IMG/VR virus record: IMGVR_UViG_3300046454_001028
Span: 1 to 43,196 of that record
Length of the DNA: 43,196 nucleotides
Source of the DNA: a virus
Strand: one strand, 5' to 3'
Numbering within the stretch: position 1 is the first letter of the stretch; every line of letters begins with the position of its first letter. The notes below the pieces were generated by a model. The model was not told the origin of the DNA. It searched no databases and worked only from the letters and a program-made list of their open reading frames with translations. A program made the position numbers and the translations under genes. Positions 28,549 through 39,979 of this stretch are shown here, one piece after another.

Positions 28549-31500
28549 TCACACCATCATCACCACCCGCGCCTGTCCACTCGACGTGGCGTCTTGCAGC
28601 TCGGCGGTGGACAGCACGCGCGGCCAGTAGCGGATGCGCGACTTATAGCCGTTCTGCGCGGCTTGCCGAATGGCGCTTAGGTTCATCCGGGTGATGGTGA
28701 CCGGCGTGGTGCCGGTGGCGGTGGCTATCGGGCCGGCGTTCAGACAGCCGGTGAGAGTGCCACCGGCATAGGTGATCGCCGCTCTGAGTGGTGCGTTCGC
28801 GGTCGCGAGGTTGGTGGTGTTTCCTGGCGTCCCTCCGACGCCGGCGCTCGCCGCCACGATCTGCCACTGCGAGGTGCCGGCAGCAACGCGTCCGATGTAG
28901 CAGTTGTTGATGCTGGCATCATCGAGACCGATGACATCCTGATTACCCGACGCACCGACCTGCGGCATCGTCATGTCCACTGCCATGGTGCCCTGCGCCG
29001 GGTTGAGCCACGGCGCGATCGTCATCGGTATGAAGCAGACATCAGCCGCCCGCGTCAGGGACCCAGCCGGCGTCGGCAGATAACTGGTGGCGAACACCGT
29101 CGCCGCGATCGACGTCTCGACCTGCGGTCCCCAGACGAAGATACCGAGGCCGGTGCTGGCGGGCGTGTAACCCTGGCCGACCAGCGTGACGGTCGACGGA
29201 GCGGGGGTGATACCAAACACATAAGCCCCGCCGCCGGTGGCAACGCTGGTCGCGGTGACCGACACGCGATACCAACCGTTTGGGAACGCCGTGATGGTGC
29301 AGGTCGAACCACCCGACGTCGTCACGATGGTGCCGGTCGTCAGATCGAACAAGCCGCCCGTATTGCCGGCAGGAAACGCGGTATTGCTAAAAAACAGCGA
29401 CACGCGCGTATAGGTATTTGCCTTTACAAACGCACTGCCACAATAGTTGGTGCTTACCGCGCCGGTATATGGCCGGTATATAAGATGGGCATTACCCGCC
29501 ACATCATTGGTCACCACGCTCGACGCGTTGGTGGTGCCGTCCGGTGACACAGCCACATTGTCGGTCGCCAACACGCAGCCTGCCGGCGAGGTGGCCCAGG
29601 GCACCAGGGCGACACTGGAATTGAGCAAATTCGCCCGCGCCTCTTCGATCAGCAGGCCGAGCGGCGTGCGGGAGACCGGATCGTAACCGAACCTCGGCAC
29701 GTTGGCTGCCGCGTATTGGATCGTGGCGTTGGCGTCGATATAGGTCGCGGTCGAGTTGCGTGCGAACGAGAGCTGCGGATCGAGCGTCGGGCCGAGCAGA
29801 CTGATATCGATCGTCGGCGCGAGATCCGGTCCGGTGACCTGTTGCAACTCGGTGTCGGCCAGGATGCGCGGCCAGTAACGCGTGTGACGTATCCAGCCGC
29901 CCAGCGGCGAGGTGCGGCCAGAAGCAATCGCCAGCCGGTTCAGCACCGTCGGCGTCGCGGTGAAGGTGAACGGCGCGATGGTGCCGGCGTTCTGCACACA
30001 ACGCCCGGCCAGCCCGGTGCCGTCGAACGTCGAGGCCTGCTTCATCACGATGTTGGCCGAGAAATTACCGGAGGCGCCAGTGCCCACGGAGACGCCGGCT
30101 GAAAACACCGTCACCGAATTGGTATTCGTGGGGCTGGCATTGCGGATGTTGTAGAGGTTGTTGGTCGAGCCGTCGTCCAGCTCGATCGTGACGAGACCCG
30201 ACCCGGCGGGCAGCGTCGCGTAGGTGACCACGCTCTCGGACTCGATGGTGTTGCTCAGCAGGTTGACCCCTGGGACCGCGTTGGTGGCGGTGTAAGCCGC
30301 TTCACCGGCGCGCGTTGAGGCGCCGGGCGTGCCGGCGGGCGGCAGCACCAGCGAGGTTACCTGGGACCCCAGCTCGATCTGTATTCCGGCGAGGCGCACG
30401 GTGAAATCAAGCGCGCTTGCGGTGATCGGGATCTGCAGGAAGGGTTGCACAAACGCACAGTTCGACGCGGTGGTGAATGCGTAGTTCACTCGCGTCTTGG
30501 TGAGAGCGTCTCCGACGGACATGCCAATGGTGGACAGCACGAAATTGGTCGATGACAGCGTGGTAAGCGCGGTGCCGGTCGAGTCGTATTGGTTGAACCG
30601 CAGGTTGAAGTTGGTGAACCCGGTGAAACTGCCAGCTGGAAACGACAGATAGAGCGAGAATATATAGGCGGTGCTGGCGGTCACCGGGATCGACGCGGTC
30701 GAGGCTGCCGAGAATATGAAGTTGTTGTTGAACGTCGGCGCCGCAGCGTTCTGATTGCGATATTCCACATAAGGCAAACCGCGCTCGGTGCCGGTGGCAA
30801 TGGTGCGCGTGACGTTGACCGAGTTGGTGCTCCACCCGGTCGGGTCGGTGCCCGGCGACCCCACGACCGCGCCCTCGCCCCGTGGGTTGGGCACGAGGTT
30901 GGTGCGGGCGACTTCCATCAGCAGCCCGAGCGGCTGCAGCGAGACCGGATTGTAGTCGAGCCTCGGTATGTTCAAGCCGGCGGACTGCAGCGTGCCGTGA
31001 TTGTCAAAATAGGTGCCAGCCGAAGCACGCTGGAACGTCAGACCGCCGGGCAGCACGCCGGTGGTGAAGTCATGATCGAGCGTTGGCGCCAGAGTGGCGG
31101 CTTGCAGGTCGGCGTTGGCCAGATCGTAGGGCCAGTAGCGAGCGCGGTAGATCGTGCCACAGAGATATAGGCTGGTGTTCGCGGAGCCGATCCCCAGCGT
31201 GGTCAAGCCGCTCTGGATGTTTGCAAAAACGCCAGCACCCACCGTCCCGCCATTGAGGCTGCCGGCCTGCCTGCCGCCGCGAATCGCGCCGATCGCCTGA
31301 TAGATCGGGCCGTTGAACGACGTGCCCCCGGGCAGGTCCACAACCCCGGCAACCGCGTCGCTGATCGAGATGTTGCCCGAAGCGCGATGCAATAGGCCGG
31401 AACGGTTGGCACCGACATAGGCGCCAAAGGGCACGCAGGCGTTGATGTTAAGGAACGGTTCCGACGCCTGCACGTAGTAGGTGCTGGCCGCCGGATTGAA

Positions 31501-32052
31501 CCAACTGCCGACCGGCATGGTGCAAAGATCCGCCGCGCGCGTGACGAAGGTGCCGGTGGTCGGGATGTAGGATGTCGGGAATGAAACGCCGGACGTGGAG
31601 ACACCACGCTCCAGTTGAAATCGCGTCAATGATCCGCTGACAGTAACGACCATGGTGCCGGCAGTCGTCATGATGAAGGACGCCGGGGTGCCGGCGGTGG
31701 CGGTGACGGGGAGAGTGGTGGAGGACGCGCCGGTGCCGGCGGTCACTGTAGCGCTGCCGGTGCCGATCACCCAGAGGATATGCACGTTATTCGCCGGCGC
31801 CCCGAGCGTGACCGTGGTCTGTGTCGCCGGCGCATCGCTGTTCAGCAGGTAATTGGTGCGGAGTTCTTCGGTATAGAGGCCGCCACCGATGAAGCGCGGC
31901 GCATTGGCCGCGTAGGTCGTGTAGGTCGACCCCGCCGCATCGGTGTAGAAGCTGTTCGTCGCAACACTGGCGCGTGCGAAGGTCAAGCCGGCGGGCAGCA
32001 CGCCGGTGGTGAAATCGAGATCAAGCGCTGGAACCCTGAGCGTGCCGGACAT
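28549..32052 (-). CDS. Tail fibre/spike with three tandem carbohydrate-binding-like modules
   Basis: A 1167-aa protein. ATG 32052 overlaps the upstream stop (TAATG). Three modules of about 320-420 residues follow the same order. A start of LDFTTGVLPAGLTFARAS type is followed by a PRFIGGGLYTEELRTN/PLGLLIEEARANLL block, a jelly-roll-like middle, and an end in RYWPYDLANADLQ, RYWPRILADTELQ and RYWPRVLSTAELQ. These are tandem copies of a concanavalin-like fibre module. It probably forms a receptor-binding arm. GC-rich Thr/Ser/Ala-rich composition fits fibre proteins. It follows the 1867-aa fibre in the same operon. Confidence 0.8.
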   Translation of the reverse strand: MSGTLRVPALDLDFTTGVLPAGLTFARASVATNSFYTDAAGSTYTTYAANAPRFIGGGLYTEELRTNYLLNSDAPATQTTVTLGAPANNVHILWVIGTGSATVTAGTGASSTTLPVTATAGTPASFIMTTAGTMVVTVSGSLTRFQLERGVSTSGVSFPTSYIPTTGTFVTRAADLCTMPVGSWFNPAASTYYVQASEPFLNINACVPFGAYVGANRSGLLHRASGNISISDAVAGVVDLPGGTSFNGPIYQAIGAIRGGRQAGSLNGGTVGAGVFANIQSGLTTLGIGSANTSLYLCGTIYRARYWPYDLANADLQAATLAPTLDHDFTTGVLPGGLTFQRASAGTYFDNHGTLQSAGLNIPRLDYNPVSLQPLGLLMEVARTNLVPNPRGEGAVVGSPGTDPTGWSTNSVNVTRTIATGTERGLPYVEYRNQNAAAPTFNNNFIFSAASTASIPVTASTAYIFSLYLSFPAGSFTGFTNFNLRFNQYDSTGTALTTLSSTNFVLSTIGMSVGDALTKTRVNYAFTTASNCAFVQPFLQIPITASALDFTVRLAGIQIELGSQVTSLVLPPAGTPGASTRAGEAAYTATNAVPGVNLLSNTIESESVVTYATLPAGSGLVTIELDDGSTNNLYNIRNASPTNTNSVTVFSAGVSVGTGASGNFSANIVMKQASTFDGTGLAGRCVQNAGTIAPFTFTATPTVLNRLAIASGRTSPLGGWIRHTRYWPRILADTELQQVTGPDLAPTIDISLLGPTLDPQLSFARNSTATYIDANATIQYAAANVPRFGYDPVSRTPLGLLIEEARANLLNSSVALVPWATSPAGCVLATDNVAVSPDGTTNASSVVTNDVAGNAHLIYRPYTGAVSTNYCGSAFVKANTYTRVSLFFSNTAFPAGNTGGLFDLTTGTIVTTSGGSTCTITAFPNGWYRVSVTATSVATGGGAYVFGITPAPSTVTLVGQGYTPASTGLGIFVWGPQVETSIAATVFATSYLPTPAGSLTRAADVCFIPMTIAPWLNPAQGTMAVDMTMPQVGASGNQDVIGLDDASINNCYIGRVAAGTSQWQIVAASAGVGGTPGNTTNLATANAPLRAAITYAGGTLTGCLNAGPIATATGTTPVTITRMNLSAIRQAAQNGYKSRIRYWPRVLSTAELQDATSSGQARVVMMV

Positions 32053-35000
32053 TACACGCGCGACGCCAGGATCGTGATGCCGATATCGGCGAGCGTCGCA
32101 TCCTGCGTCGCGGGAGCGACCATCTGCATCACGTCGCCGATCGCCAGCGAGCCGCCGGCGCCGGCCAGGGTGGCGCTGGTGTTGGTGGCGCTGGTGATGG
32201 TGACGGTGCCCAGTGCCGTCGTGGTGCCGCCGGAGATCTTGTTCAGCGTGAACACCGCATTCCCGGTCGCCTTGGTGGTGTCATACGCCACCGCGCCCGC
32301 GAGCGCCGCCGGCACGGTGATCGCCATTGCCATCGGCACGTTGACCACACTGCTGCCCGGTGGCTTGCCGGCGAACGGGAAGCTGATCGGCAGTTGCTGC
32401 ACCTCGGTGGGCAACGCGCTATAGGGCAGCGGGCCGGTGGTCGAGGAGTCGGTGATCAGACCGAAGCCGGCCATCGCGGCCAGCAGGCTGGTGACTGCGG
32501 GGATGCCGCCCTGCACACCGGTCACGGTTTGCTTGGCGATCGGGGTGGCACCATTGAACCCCAAGCGCGCGGTGCTGCTCATATTGATCTGCAGACCGCC
32601 GTTGGTGCTGGACGAACCATAGATCGCGGCGGGGGATGTCGAGGTGGCGCCCGGCAGCAGCAGCAGGTTGTTGCCGCCAGGGGGTGCCGCGACATTGAAT
32701 CCGCCGCCATTAACCTGCACGACACCGGACCCGCTCGGCGCGAGCACGACGTTGTCGCCCGCTGTCGCACCCGGAGTGATCTGCAGCGCGTCGTTGGTGC
32801 CGACGGTGCCGAAGCTATGCGGGCCGACACCGGTCGCGGTCAGGTTGTCGGCGACGGTGAGGCCGCCGGTGCCGGTGGTTGCCAGCGTGACGTCGTTGGT
32901 TCCCGCTGCACCCGGCGTGACCGTCAGCGCGTTCTGCGCCCCGGCGCCGACCGACAACGTGCCGGTCTGGGTGGCATTGGTCACCGTCAGCGCGCCGATC
33001 TGCGCGTTGTTGGTCACCGTCAGCGCGGTGCCAGCAGCAGCGAACGTGGTCGCGTTCGGCACCGTGCCACCGGTGAAGCCGGTGGGGGGAACGCCGGAAA
33101 TCACCCCGGTGCCGTCGATGACGATCGTGGTGCCGTCGATCTTCACGCCACCCAGCACGGTGGTGCTGGCGATGGGCAGCACATAGTTGCCGCCGGCAAT
33201 CGAGGAGTTGGTGATCAGTCCGTAATTGGCCAGCGAGGTCAGCAGGCTGGCGAGCGCGGTGCCGTCACCCTGGTTGCCGCTGACGGTGGGCTTGGCGATA
33301 GGGGTGGTGCCCAAGAATCCCAAGGGCCGCGTGTTGGCGCCTACCATCAGGCCGCCAGTGCCGGATGGCGTGATGCCGGCATAGGCCGAGCTGCTGGCAC
33401 CGGACACCAGGGAGACGGTGTTGTTGGTGAGTGTGAGACCCACCGTCAGTGAGGTGGTGATCGGCGGCAGGATCAGGCCGCCGGTGCCGGTCTGCGCGAT
33501 CGATATCGCGCCGGCGGCGGTGGACCCCGGGGTGATCTGCAGCGCGTTGTTGGTGCCGCTCAGGCCGAACACGTGGCCCCCTGGCCCGGTGGCGACGACG
33601 TTGCCGGTGGCATTGACGTTGCCCTGCGACGTCAGGCTCGGGACGGTGACGGTGCCGGTGCCGCCGACGGTGAGGCCGCCGGTGCCGGACGGCGTGAGTG
33701 TGACCGGGTTGGTTCCCGCCGCGCCCGGCACGATCGTCAGGTTGTTGGTCGTGCCAGGAGTGTTGGTGATGACGAAATTGCCGGCGCGGGTGAAGCCGGT
33801 GCCGAGCGTGACGGTGACATCGCCGCCGATGCCGGAGGTCAGCGCATTGCCGGCGGTCAGCGTGATCGGGCCGCCGCCGAGCTTGGAGTTGCCGGCCTTC
33901 AACGCGATCGAAGCCGGATTGCCGCTGGTCTGGCCGGACGCGTCACCGGTGGTCAGGCTTATGCCGCCGGTGCCAGTTGTCGCGGTGGTGCTGGTAATGG
34001 TTGATATACTTACTCCGCCGGAAGACGTCGTGCCGGCGCCGGATTGTATAGTTATAGCTCCGGAAACTACCGCGTTCGTGGTTTGTAGAAAAACAGTACC
34101 GCTGGAACCGGTGGTGCTGCCGCCGCTTTTAAGGGTTACCGAACCACTATTAAATCCGGTGCCGCTGCCGCTCTGCACTAATAGGTTTGCGGTGTTGGTG
34201 GTGGCGCTGTCAGCCGTCTGGATGGAGAGCTGGCCACTCGCGCTGGTGACGATCGTCGCGCCCTGCGTCGCGGTGCCGCCGGGGGTGATGGTGACGCCGT
34301 TCACTGGCGCGGCGCCGACCTGCAACGTGCCGGTCTGCGTGGTGTTGGTGACGGTGACCGCCGTGCCGGTCGCGGTGAAGGTTGTGGCGTTGGGAACGGT
34401 GCCGCCGGTGAAGCCACCGCCGCTCGATGCCACGGCGGCGGTGACGTAGGCGGTGGTGGCCACCGTGGTGTCGTTGATGGTGGGCGCCGGTGTCGGCGTG
34501 AACACCGGCCCGGCAAACGAGAACCCGCCGGTGCCAAACTGCGCGAAGGTGATCGGGTTGGCCAGCGCCGGCCCAGGCGCCACCGTCAGGTAGTTGTTCG
34601 TGGTGCCGGGGGCTTTGACGACGAAATTGCCGCCCTTGCCGGTGCCGAAGCCGGTGCCGAGCGTGACGGTGAGGTCACCGCCATTGGCGTTGCTCGCGGT
34701 GGCCACACCGGTCAGGAGCTGGATGCCCGCTGCGTCCCGCCCGCCGGTGCTCTTGCCGACCGTCAGGACGATCGGGTTGCTGGCACCGAAGGTGCTGGAG
34801 GCGTCGCCGGTGCTGATGTTGACCGCGCTGCCGACCGTCCCGCCGCCGGTGCCGATGGTGACCGCACCGGTGACCGACGGATCTGTGCCGGTGCTGGTGC
34901 CGGTCTTCAGGGTGAGCGTGCCGGTTGCGGTGGTGGAGTCAGGCGTGGTGATGCTGATGGCGCCGCTGGTGGCACCGGCGGCGGTGCCGCCGGTCAGCGT

Positions 35001-37655
35001 GATCGCGCCACCCGGCCCGGTTGCGCCACCCGGCCCGCCCCTGATGGTAACAGCGCCGCCGGCGCCGGTGCCGAAGCCGCCGCCCGAGGTGACGGTGATA
35101 TCGCCGCCGGCGGCGTTGCCGGTGGTGGTGGCATTGCTACCGAGGAGCGAGAGGGGGCCACCGCGCTGGCCGCCCGAGGAAGAGCCAACCTGCAAGTAGA
35201 TGCCGTTGGAGCCGGTTGTGGCGGTGCTTGAATGCGTGCCCGTGGTAAGCTGGATGTTCTGCGCCAGCGACGCGTTGCCGGTGGTCAGCGAGATCGCACC
35301 GCTCATGCCAAAGCCGGTGGTGGGTCCTCCTCCGGTTTTCAGGACCACACCGCCGGCCTGCCCATTGGCGGCGCTCGCGGTTCCGGTTTGCAGCGTCAGG
35401 GTGCCGGTGACGGGGCCATCAGGCGAAGCCAAGGTCAGCGGGCCGGTGCCGGCGCTGCCCCCGGCGGCGGCGCCGCTGGTCATTGTAATGCCGCCGCCAT
35501 TTCCTGTCGCACCGCCGGCACCAGCATTGACGGTGACATTGCCGCCCTTGCCGGTGCCGAAGCCGCTGCCGATCGTCACCGTCAGGTCGCCGCCGAGGCC
35601 GTTGCCTGTCGTGGTGGCGCTGCCGGTGGTGAGCGTAATGGCACCGGCATTCTTGCCGCCGGTCGTGTTGCCAGTCCGCAAAGAAATCGGCCAAGTGTTG
35701 GCGGTAGTGTGTGAATGCGTGCCGGTGAACAGATTAATACCGTTCACATTACCTGAACCGGTAGATATATTTATTGTGCCACTAATACCAGTGCCGGTTC
35801 CATTACCGGTTGTCAGATTGATGTCACCGGTTTGCACGCCCGACGCGCCGGTTTTCAGCGTGATGCCGCCGGACGAACCGGTCACGCCATCCGGTGTTAG
35901 CAGCGTGAGCGCGCCCGAGTCGGTGGTTGACGCGATCGTCGCGGCGCTGACCGTCGTCGCCCCCGGCGTGATCGTCACGGCATTGTTGGCGCTGGTGCCC
36001 ACCGCGAGCGTGGTGAAGGCACCGGTGTTCGGCAGCGCGCTGCCGATCGGCGGCGGTGAGGAGAACGCCCCAGTCAGCCCAGCGCCGGAGATCTGCCCGG
36101 TGACCGCGAGCGTGCCGCCGAGGGTGGTGTTGCCGGTGGCGCTCAGCGTGCCGTTGATCGATACCCCGCTGGCACTGATCTGCGTCCAGTAGGCGCTACT
36201 GTTACCGACCGGCGCGCCGGTGGCATCCGCCGGATAGAACGAGATCTGCGAGCCGAGATTGGTGCCGTAGATTCCCGAGCCTGAGCCGGAGCGGAAGAAT
36301 GCGATCCCTGCCGCATCCGTCGGATCGGCGAGCGATGACCAGTTCAGCAGCAGCCGCGCCGAGCCTGACGTCGCCGCGTTGGCCAGCGTGGTGAGCGGGC
36401 CGAGCTTAGTGTTGTTGGTCACCGTCAGCGCGGTGCCGGTCGCGGTGAACGTCGTGGCGTTCGGGACGGTGCCGCCGGTGAAGCCCACGCCGGGGGCCGA
36501 GATCACGCCGGCATTGATGGTCACCGTGGTGCCGTCGATCTTCACGCCACCGAGCACCGTGGTGCTGGCGGTCGGCAGCACGTAGCCGCTGGTCCCGGCG
36601 GCGATCGCGGCGGTCACGTAGGCCGTGCTGGCGACCTGGGTGGTGTTGGTGCCGGGTGCCGCTGTCGGCGCCGTCAGCACACCCGTGACGGCCAGCGTGC
36701 CACTGACGGTGGCGTTGCCAGTGATCTGCACCACGCCGGCAGGCGTGCCGGTGCCGGGCTGCAGCACGATATTGCCGGAGGGTCCGCCGGTGTTTTGATT
36801 GCCGGTCGAAATGGTAACCGCGCCGGTCGCCCACGGCCCAGACGGCACGGTGCCGGTCGTGATGAGAACCGGACCAGACGAAGATGTGGCGTTGCCGGTG
36901 CCGGAATAGAGGGAAATCCGGCCACCCAGTCCTGCACTACTCGACCCGGCTACCATCATCACGCTAGGAGACACGGCACCGGTGGTGGCGGCCCCCTGGA
37001 ATACAAGCGTGCCGACGTAACTGACGGTCTGGTTGCTGGTCTGGGTGAGGTTGATCGTGTTGGCGAAGGTCGCGATGCCGCTGACGCTCAGCGCGCTGAA
37101 CGCGCCGGTCGACGGATTGACGAGGCCGATCGGCGTGCCGGTGAGGCCGTTGGCCACCGACAGGGTGTCCATCAGGAAGGCGGACCCCTGCACGACGAAC
37201 TGGCAGCCGACGGTGATCGTGCCGGTGCCGCCGGCGCCCTGGTCGATCGTGCCGCCGGGTAGATGCAGGTTGAGGCCGGTGATGTTGCCGGAGGCCTGCA
37301 CGGTGGCGCTGTAGACGCCGCCGCTGACGTGCAGGTCGCCGACCACGTTACCGGTCAGCAGCGTAGGCGCGGGGGTCCAGTCGTGGTTGAGCCGGCAATA
37401 AGGTGTGCCGTCCGATGGCGCGTCGGGGATGCCGCCGCCGGCGCCGCCGACGCGCGCGTCGACATAGGCCTTCGACGCGGCGTGCAGGTCGAGCGACGGC
37501 GATTGGCCGAGGGTGAGGTTGCCGACCACGCTCGGGTTGGTGAGCACACCGCTCTCGGCGTCGACCTTGCCGGCGAACAGCCGGTTCCAGTCGTCGGCCA
37601 GCGGCACGTAGTCGGGATAGAAGTTGGCGCTGCTGTTGGGAATGACATCGCTCAT
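32052..37655 (-). CDS. Giant Gly/Thr-rich repeat tail fibre (1867 aa)
   Basis: ATG 37655 overlaps the upstream stop (ATGA); the frame to 37754 lies inside it. The N-terminal 65 residues ([20 protein letters not shown] and onward) are a non-repetitive attachment-like region. Then come hundreds of short beta strands rich in G-T-G-S ([20 protein letters not shown] type). A recurring cassette [20 protein letters not shown] occurs at least four times. The C-terminus has a T-x-T-S-ATN stretch. This predicts a long beta-helical or collagen-like fibre, probably the main adhesin. Size is extreme for a fibre of a phage with a genome of this density. Confidence 0.75.
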   Translation of the reverse strand: MSDVIPNSSANFYPDYVPLADDWNRLFAGKVDAESGVLTNPSVVGNLTLGQSPSLDLHAASKAYVDARVGGAGGGIPDAPSDGTPYCRLNHDWTPAPTLLTGNVVGDLHVSGGVYSATVQASGNITGLNLHLPGGTIDQGAGGTGTITVGCQFVVQGSAFLMDTLSVANGLTGTPIGLVNPSTGAFSALSVSGIATFANTINLTQTSNQTVSYVGTLVFQGAATTGAVSPSVMMVAGSSSAGLGGRISLYSGTGNATSSSGPVLITTGTVPSGPWATGAVTISTGNQNTGGPSGNIVLQPGTGTPAGVVQITGNATVSGTLAVTGVLTAPTAAPGTNTTQVASTAYVTAAIAAGTSGYVLPTASTTVLGGVKIDGTTVTINAGVISAPGVGFTGGTVPNATTFTATGTALTVTNNTKLGPLTTLANAATSGSARLLLNWSSLADPTDAAGIAFFRSGSGSGIYGTNLGSQISFYPADATGAPVGNSSAYWTQISASGVSINGTLSATGNTTLGGTLAVTGQISGAGLTGAFSSPPPIGSALPNTGAFTTLAVGTSANNAVTITPGATTVSAATIASTTDSGALTLLTPDGVTGSSGGITLKTGASGVQTGDINLTTGNGTGTGISGTINISTGSGNVNGINLFTGTHSHTTANTWPISLRTGNTTGGKNAGAITLTTGSATTTGNGLGGDLTVTIGSGFGTGKGGNVTVNAGAGGATGNGGGITMTSGAAAGGSAGTGPLTLASPDGPVTGTLTLQTGTASAANGQAGGVVLKTGGGPTTGFGMSGAISLTTGNASLAQNIQLTTGTHSSTATTGSNGIYLQVGSSSGGQRGGPLSLLGSNATTTGNAAGGDITVTSGGGFGTGAGGAVTIRGGPGGATGPGGAITLTGGTAAGATSGAISITTPDSTTATGTLTLKTGTSTGTDPSVTGAVTIGTGGGTVGSAVNISTGDASSTFGASNPIVLTVGKSTGGRDAAGIQLLTGVATASNANGGDLTVTLGTGFGTGKGGNFVVKAPGTTNNYLTVAPGPALANPITFAQFGTGGFSFAGPVFTPTPAPTINDTTVATTAYVTAAVASSGGGFTGGTVPNATTFTATGTAVTVTNTTQTGTLQVGAAPVNGVTITPGGTATQGATIVTSASGQLSIQTADSATTNTANLLVQSGSGTGFNSGSVTLKSGGSTTGSSGTVFLQTTNAVVSGAITIQSGAGTTSSGGVSISTITSTTATTGTGGISLTTGDASGQTSGNPASIALKAGNSKLGGGPITLTAGNALTSGIGGDVTVTLGTGFTRAGNFVITNTPGTTNNLTIVPGAAGTNPVTLTPSGTGGLTVGGTGTVTVPSLTSQGNVNATGNVVATGPGGHVFGLSGTNNALQITPGSTAAGAISIAQTGTGGLILPPITTSLTVGLTLTNNTVSLVSGASSSAYAGITPSGTGGLMVGANTRPLGFLGTTPIAKPTVSGNQGDGTALASLLTSLANYGLITNSSIAGGNYVLPIASTTVLGGVKIDGTTIVIDGTGVISGVPPTGFTGGTVPNATTFAAAGTALTVTNNAQIGALTVTNATQTGTLSVGAGAQNALTVTPGAAGTNDVTLATTGTGGLTVADNLTATGVGPHSFGTVGTNDALQITPGATAGDNVVLAPSGSGVVQVNGGGFNVAAPPGGNNLLLLPGATSTSPAAIYGSSSTNGGLQINMSSTARLGFNGATPIAKQTVTGVQGGIPAVTSLLAAMAGFGLITDSSTTGPLPYSALPTEVQQLPISFPFAGKPPGSSVVNVPMAMAITVPAALAGAVAYDTTKATGNAVFTLNKISGGTTTALGTVTITSATNTSATLAGAGGSLAIGDVMQMVAPATQDATLADIGITILASRV
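33015..36590 (-). repeat. Diverged DNA repeats inside the giant fibre gene
   Basis: Segments near 33015-33085, 34355-34415 and 36420-36490 encode the same [14 protein letters not shown] cassette. 33115-33185 and 36525-36590 encode the same DGTTV-x-I-(D/N)-(A/G)-GVIS-type stretch followed by [11 protein letters not shown]. The copies differ at many third positions. Confidence 0.6.
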
Positions 37656-38062
37656 GGCGTTCTCCCCTGGCCGATGCCGATTGCCTGGATGATGAACGGC
37701 CCGGTCCCGGCGATCGGCCCCAGCACCATGAACGAACCCGCCACCGCCTCGCACTGCACCTGACCGGTGACCACGCGGTCGCGCGTCACCGCGATGAACG
37801 CGGTGGCATACTGCATCAGCGGCACCGACAGCGCCGCGCTGGTCAGCTCGGCCTTGAGCAGCGGCAGCGGCGGGGTCTTGCCGAGGATGTCCTCGAAATA
37901 GCGCACGCCCTTGGAGGTGTCATAGTATAGCTCACCGTTGAATAGACGGATCGCACTAGCAACGTCCTGCGCGATCGAGTAAGGCTCAGCCGCGACGGCG
38001 ATGTTGCCGAACGCGTCGAGCACGAGGTCCCATGTCAGTGTATCTAACAACAGAGTCTGCAT
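37652..38062 (-). CDS. gp25/W-like baseplate protein (putative)
   Basis: A 136-aa protein. ATG 38062 overlaps the S74 fibre stop (TGATG). Sequence: [40 protein letters not shown], then [20 protein letters not shown]. In contractile phages a small gp25-like protein of similar size lies near baseplate J and sits at the tail-baseplate joint; the DVASAIRLF motif and the [11 protein letters not shown] end are consistent. No lysozyme motif. Call is by size and synteny as well as motifs. Confidence 0.5.
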   Translation of the reverse strand: MQTLLLDTLTWDLVLDAFGNIAVAAEPYSIAQDVASAIRLFNGELYYDTSKGVRYFEDILGKTPPLPLLKAELTSAALSVPLMQYATAFIAVTRDRVVTGQVQCEAVAGSFMVLGPIAGTGPFIIQAIGIGQGRTP

Positions 38063-39969
38063 CAACCACCCCGTAACTTGGCCACCTCGGCATCCAGCTC
38101 CTTGATCGCGTTGAGCATGGCATAGATCAGCGGCGTCTGGTCGAGGCCGCGCATGTCGGTCAGCTGCAGGTCGCCGACCACCGCCTCGGGTATGACGTGC
38201 TCGACATCCTGCACGCTGACACCGACGAACGGGCGCTCTGGCACGGTGACGTCCGGCGGTGCCATCTCCTGGCGGTAGGTGTAATAGCGCGGCGTCAGTT
38301 GCCTGACTTCGGCCAGCCCACCGGTATAGACATCACCGATGGTCTTCATTCTCTCGTCGGAATAAGTATACCACTGCCCGCCGCCATACTTCCAGGCACC
38401 CTGGGTCCACAGAAACATATCGCCGTCTTCGGCGCTGTTGAGGCGCGGATAGGTCAGCTTCATCACCGGCTTGCCGTTGCGTATCCAGGTCAGGTCACCG
38501 GCGAAGTTTTGGCCATCGCCCGAGTCGCTGCTCAGCCAGTCGAAGTAATATCCGCTATTGGCACCGGAGAACTGCAGGCGGCGGACGTTGCCGCCGGTGG
38601 TCAGGTAGAAGTCTCCCAAATTGCCGATATAGACCGGGCCGCGCGAGAAGAGATCGCCGGCAGCGAGCTGGCCGGCGACATCGGCGTTGCGCCCGACGGT
38701 CAGATCCAGAGATACGCCAGCCGAGGCGCAAGTGACGTTGCCACTGACCGCGACCGCGCCGCCGGTAAACGCGCTGGTCGCGTTGATGTTGCCGGTCGAG
38801 TTGATGTAGCCACCGGTGATCGTGCCGGCGGCGGCGATGTTGCGCTGGGCGGTGAGGTCGAAATTGGCATTGAGCGAGCCGTTGACCTGCACGTTGCCGT
38901 CGATCTGCGCCGAGCCGGTGTCATGGATGTATGCGGTGGTGATGCTGCCGTTCACCACGAGGTTGACGTCGATCTGCGCCGAGCCGGTGCTGTGAATCCA
39001 TAAACCGACCAGCGCACCAAGTGCGGTGATGTTGCCGTTGGCGATGATCGAGCCGTCGATCTGCACGTTGCTGGTGCCGTGGATGGGGCCGACGGTGATG
39101 CTGCCGGCGCTGACCGATGCGGCGGTGACGGTGCCGTCGATAGTGGCCGCGCCATGCACGATGGCGCTGCCGTTGACCGTCAGGTTGCCGGTGCTCGCCG
39201 CGCCGTAGACCGTCAGCGTGCCGGCCTGCACGCCGAGGTTAATGGTGGCATCGCCGTGGCTGGTCAGCGAGCTGGCAGAGATCGCGCCGCCGGCGGTGAT
39301 GTCGTGGACATTGGTGATGTTGCCGGTGTTGTCCACCGAGAAGATCTCGGCGGTATAGGCATCGTTGATCAGCGCGAAGGTGCCATTGTAGACGCGCAAC
39401 CATTTCTTCGGACCCAGCACGGTGGTCCTGCCGTCGGCCTGGATCGTGTTGCCGGCGAACGCGATCTGCGCGCCCAGCGAGGTGTTGGTGGCCGGCGCGG
39501 CGGCGGTGACCGTCAGGCCCGGAACGATGCCCTTGCCGGAGGCGCTCACGTCGGGGAACACCGGCGTCTGCCAGCCGCCGCCCCCGGTGTCGGGGTTGGA
39601 CATATTGTTGTTGGCGGTCGACTGCCAGACCAGATAGGGCGTGACGTTGGAGCCGATGCGCGCCTCGGCGGGATAGCCGCCGATCTGGCTCTGGAACAGC
39701 GGATCGAGCCGCACCGGCCCGCCCGCCTGGAACCAGCGATCCCACTCGGTGATCTGCTTGATCACGCCGTTCAGGTCGGCGCCCGACGGTGGGATGCCGC
39801 CCGCCGAGACCGGGGTGAAGTTGAGCGGAACGAAGCCATCGACAAACGACGCGGCACCATTGACCGCGCCGATCTGCGAGGCATTGGGCACGGGGTGGAC
39901 GAACCCGGTCTTGGCGCCCGACGCCCAGGGCGTCGGGATCTTCAGCGGCAGGTTGGCGACGCGATCCAT
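38062..39969 (-). CDS. Tail fibre with S74 intramolecular chaperone
   Basis: A 635-aa protein. ATG 39969 has GGAGG 4 nt upstream; the frame to 40068 is not used. N-terminus PLKIPTPWASGAKTGFVHPV resembles fibre attachment regions. The middle has repeated N-G-S-x-x-A-N-G/G-S-A-Q-I-D units of a beta-prism. The C-terminal 115 residues carry YSDERMKTIGDV, VRQLTPRYYTYRQ and VQDVEHVIPEAVV, then LIYAMLNAIKELDAEV, the peptidase S74 auto-cleaving chaperone. By family, the chaperone trimerises the fibre and cuts itself off. Confidence 0.85.
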   Translation of the reverse strand: MDRVANLPLKIPTPWASGAKTGFVHPVPNASQIGAVNGAASFVDGFVPLNFTPVSAGGIPPSGADLNGVIKQITEWDRWFQAGGPVRLDPLFQSQIGGYPAEARIGSNVTPYLVWQSTANNNMSNPDTGGGGWQTPVFPDVSASGKGIVPGLTVTAAAPATNTSLGAQIAFAGNTIQADGRTTVLGPKKWLRVYNGTFALINDAYTAEIFSVDNTGNITNVHDITAGGAISASSLTSHGDATINLGVQAGTLTVYGAASTGNLTVNGSAIVHGAATIDGTVTAASVSAGSITVGPIHGTSNVQIDGSIIANGNITALGALVGLWIHSTGSAQIDVNLVVNGSITTAYIHDTGSAQIDGNVQVNGSLNANFDLTAQRNIAAAGTITGGYINSTGNINATSAFTGGAVAVSGNVTCASAGVSLDLTVGRNADVAGQLAAGDLFSRGPVYIGNLGDFYLTTGGNVRRLQFSGANSGYYFDWLSSDSGDGQNFAGDLTWIRNGKPVMKLTYPRLNSAEDGDMFLWTQGAWKYGGGQWYTYSDERMKTIGDVYTGGLAEVRQLTPRYYTYRQEMAPPDVTVPERPFVGVSVQDVEHVIPEAVVGDLQLTDMRGLDQTPLIYAMLNAIKELDAEVAKLRGG

Positions 39970-39979
39970 GCAGCCTCCA

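Noticed and set aside
30589-36192. Long plus-strand frames opposite the fibre genes
   Set aside because: These Val/Pro-rich or Gly/Arg-rich frames are antisense to G-T-S-rich repeats and have no protein features beyond repeat mirroring.
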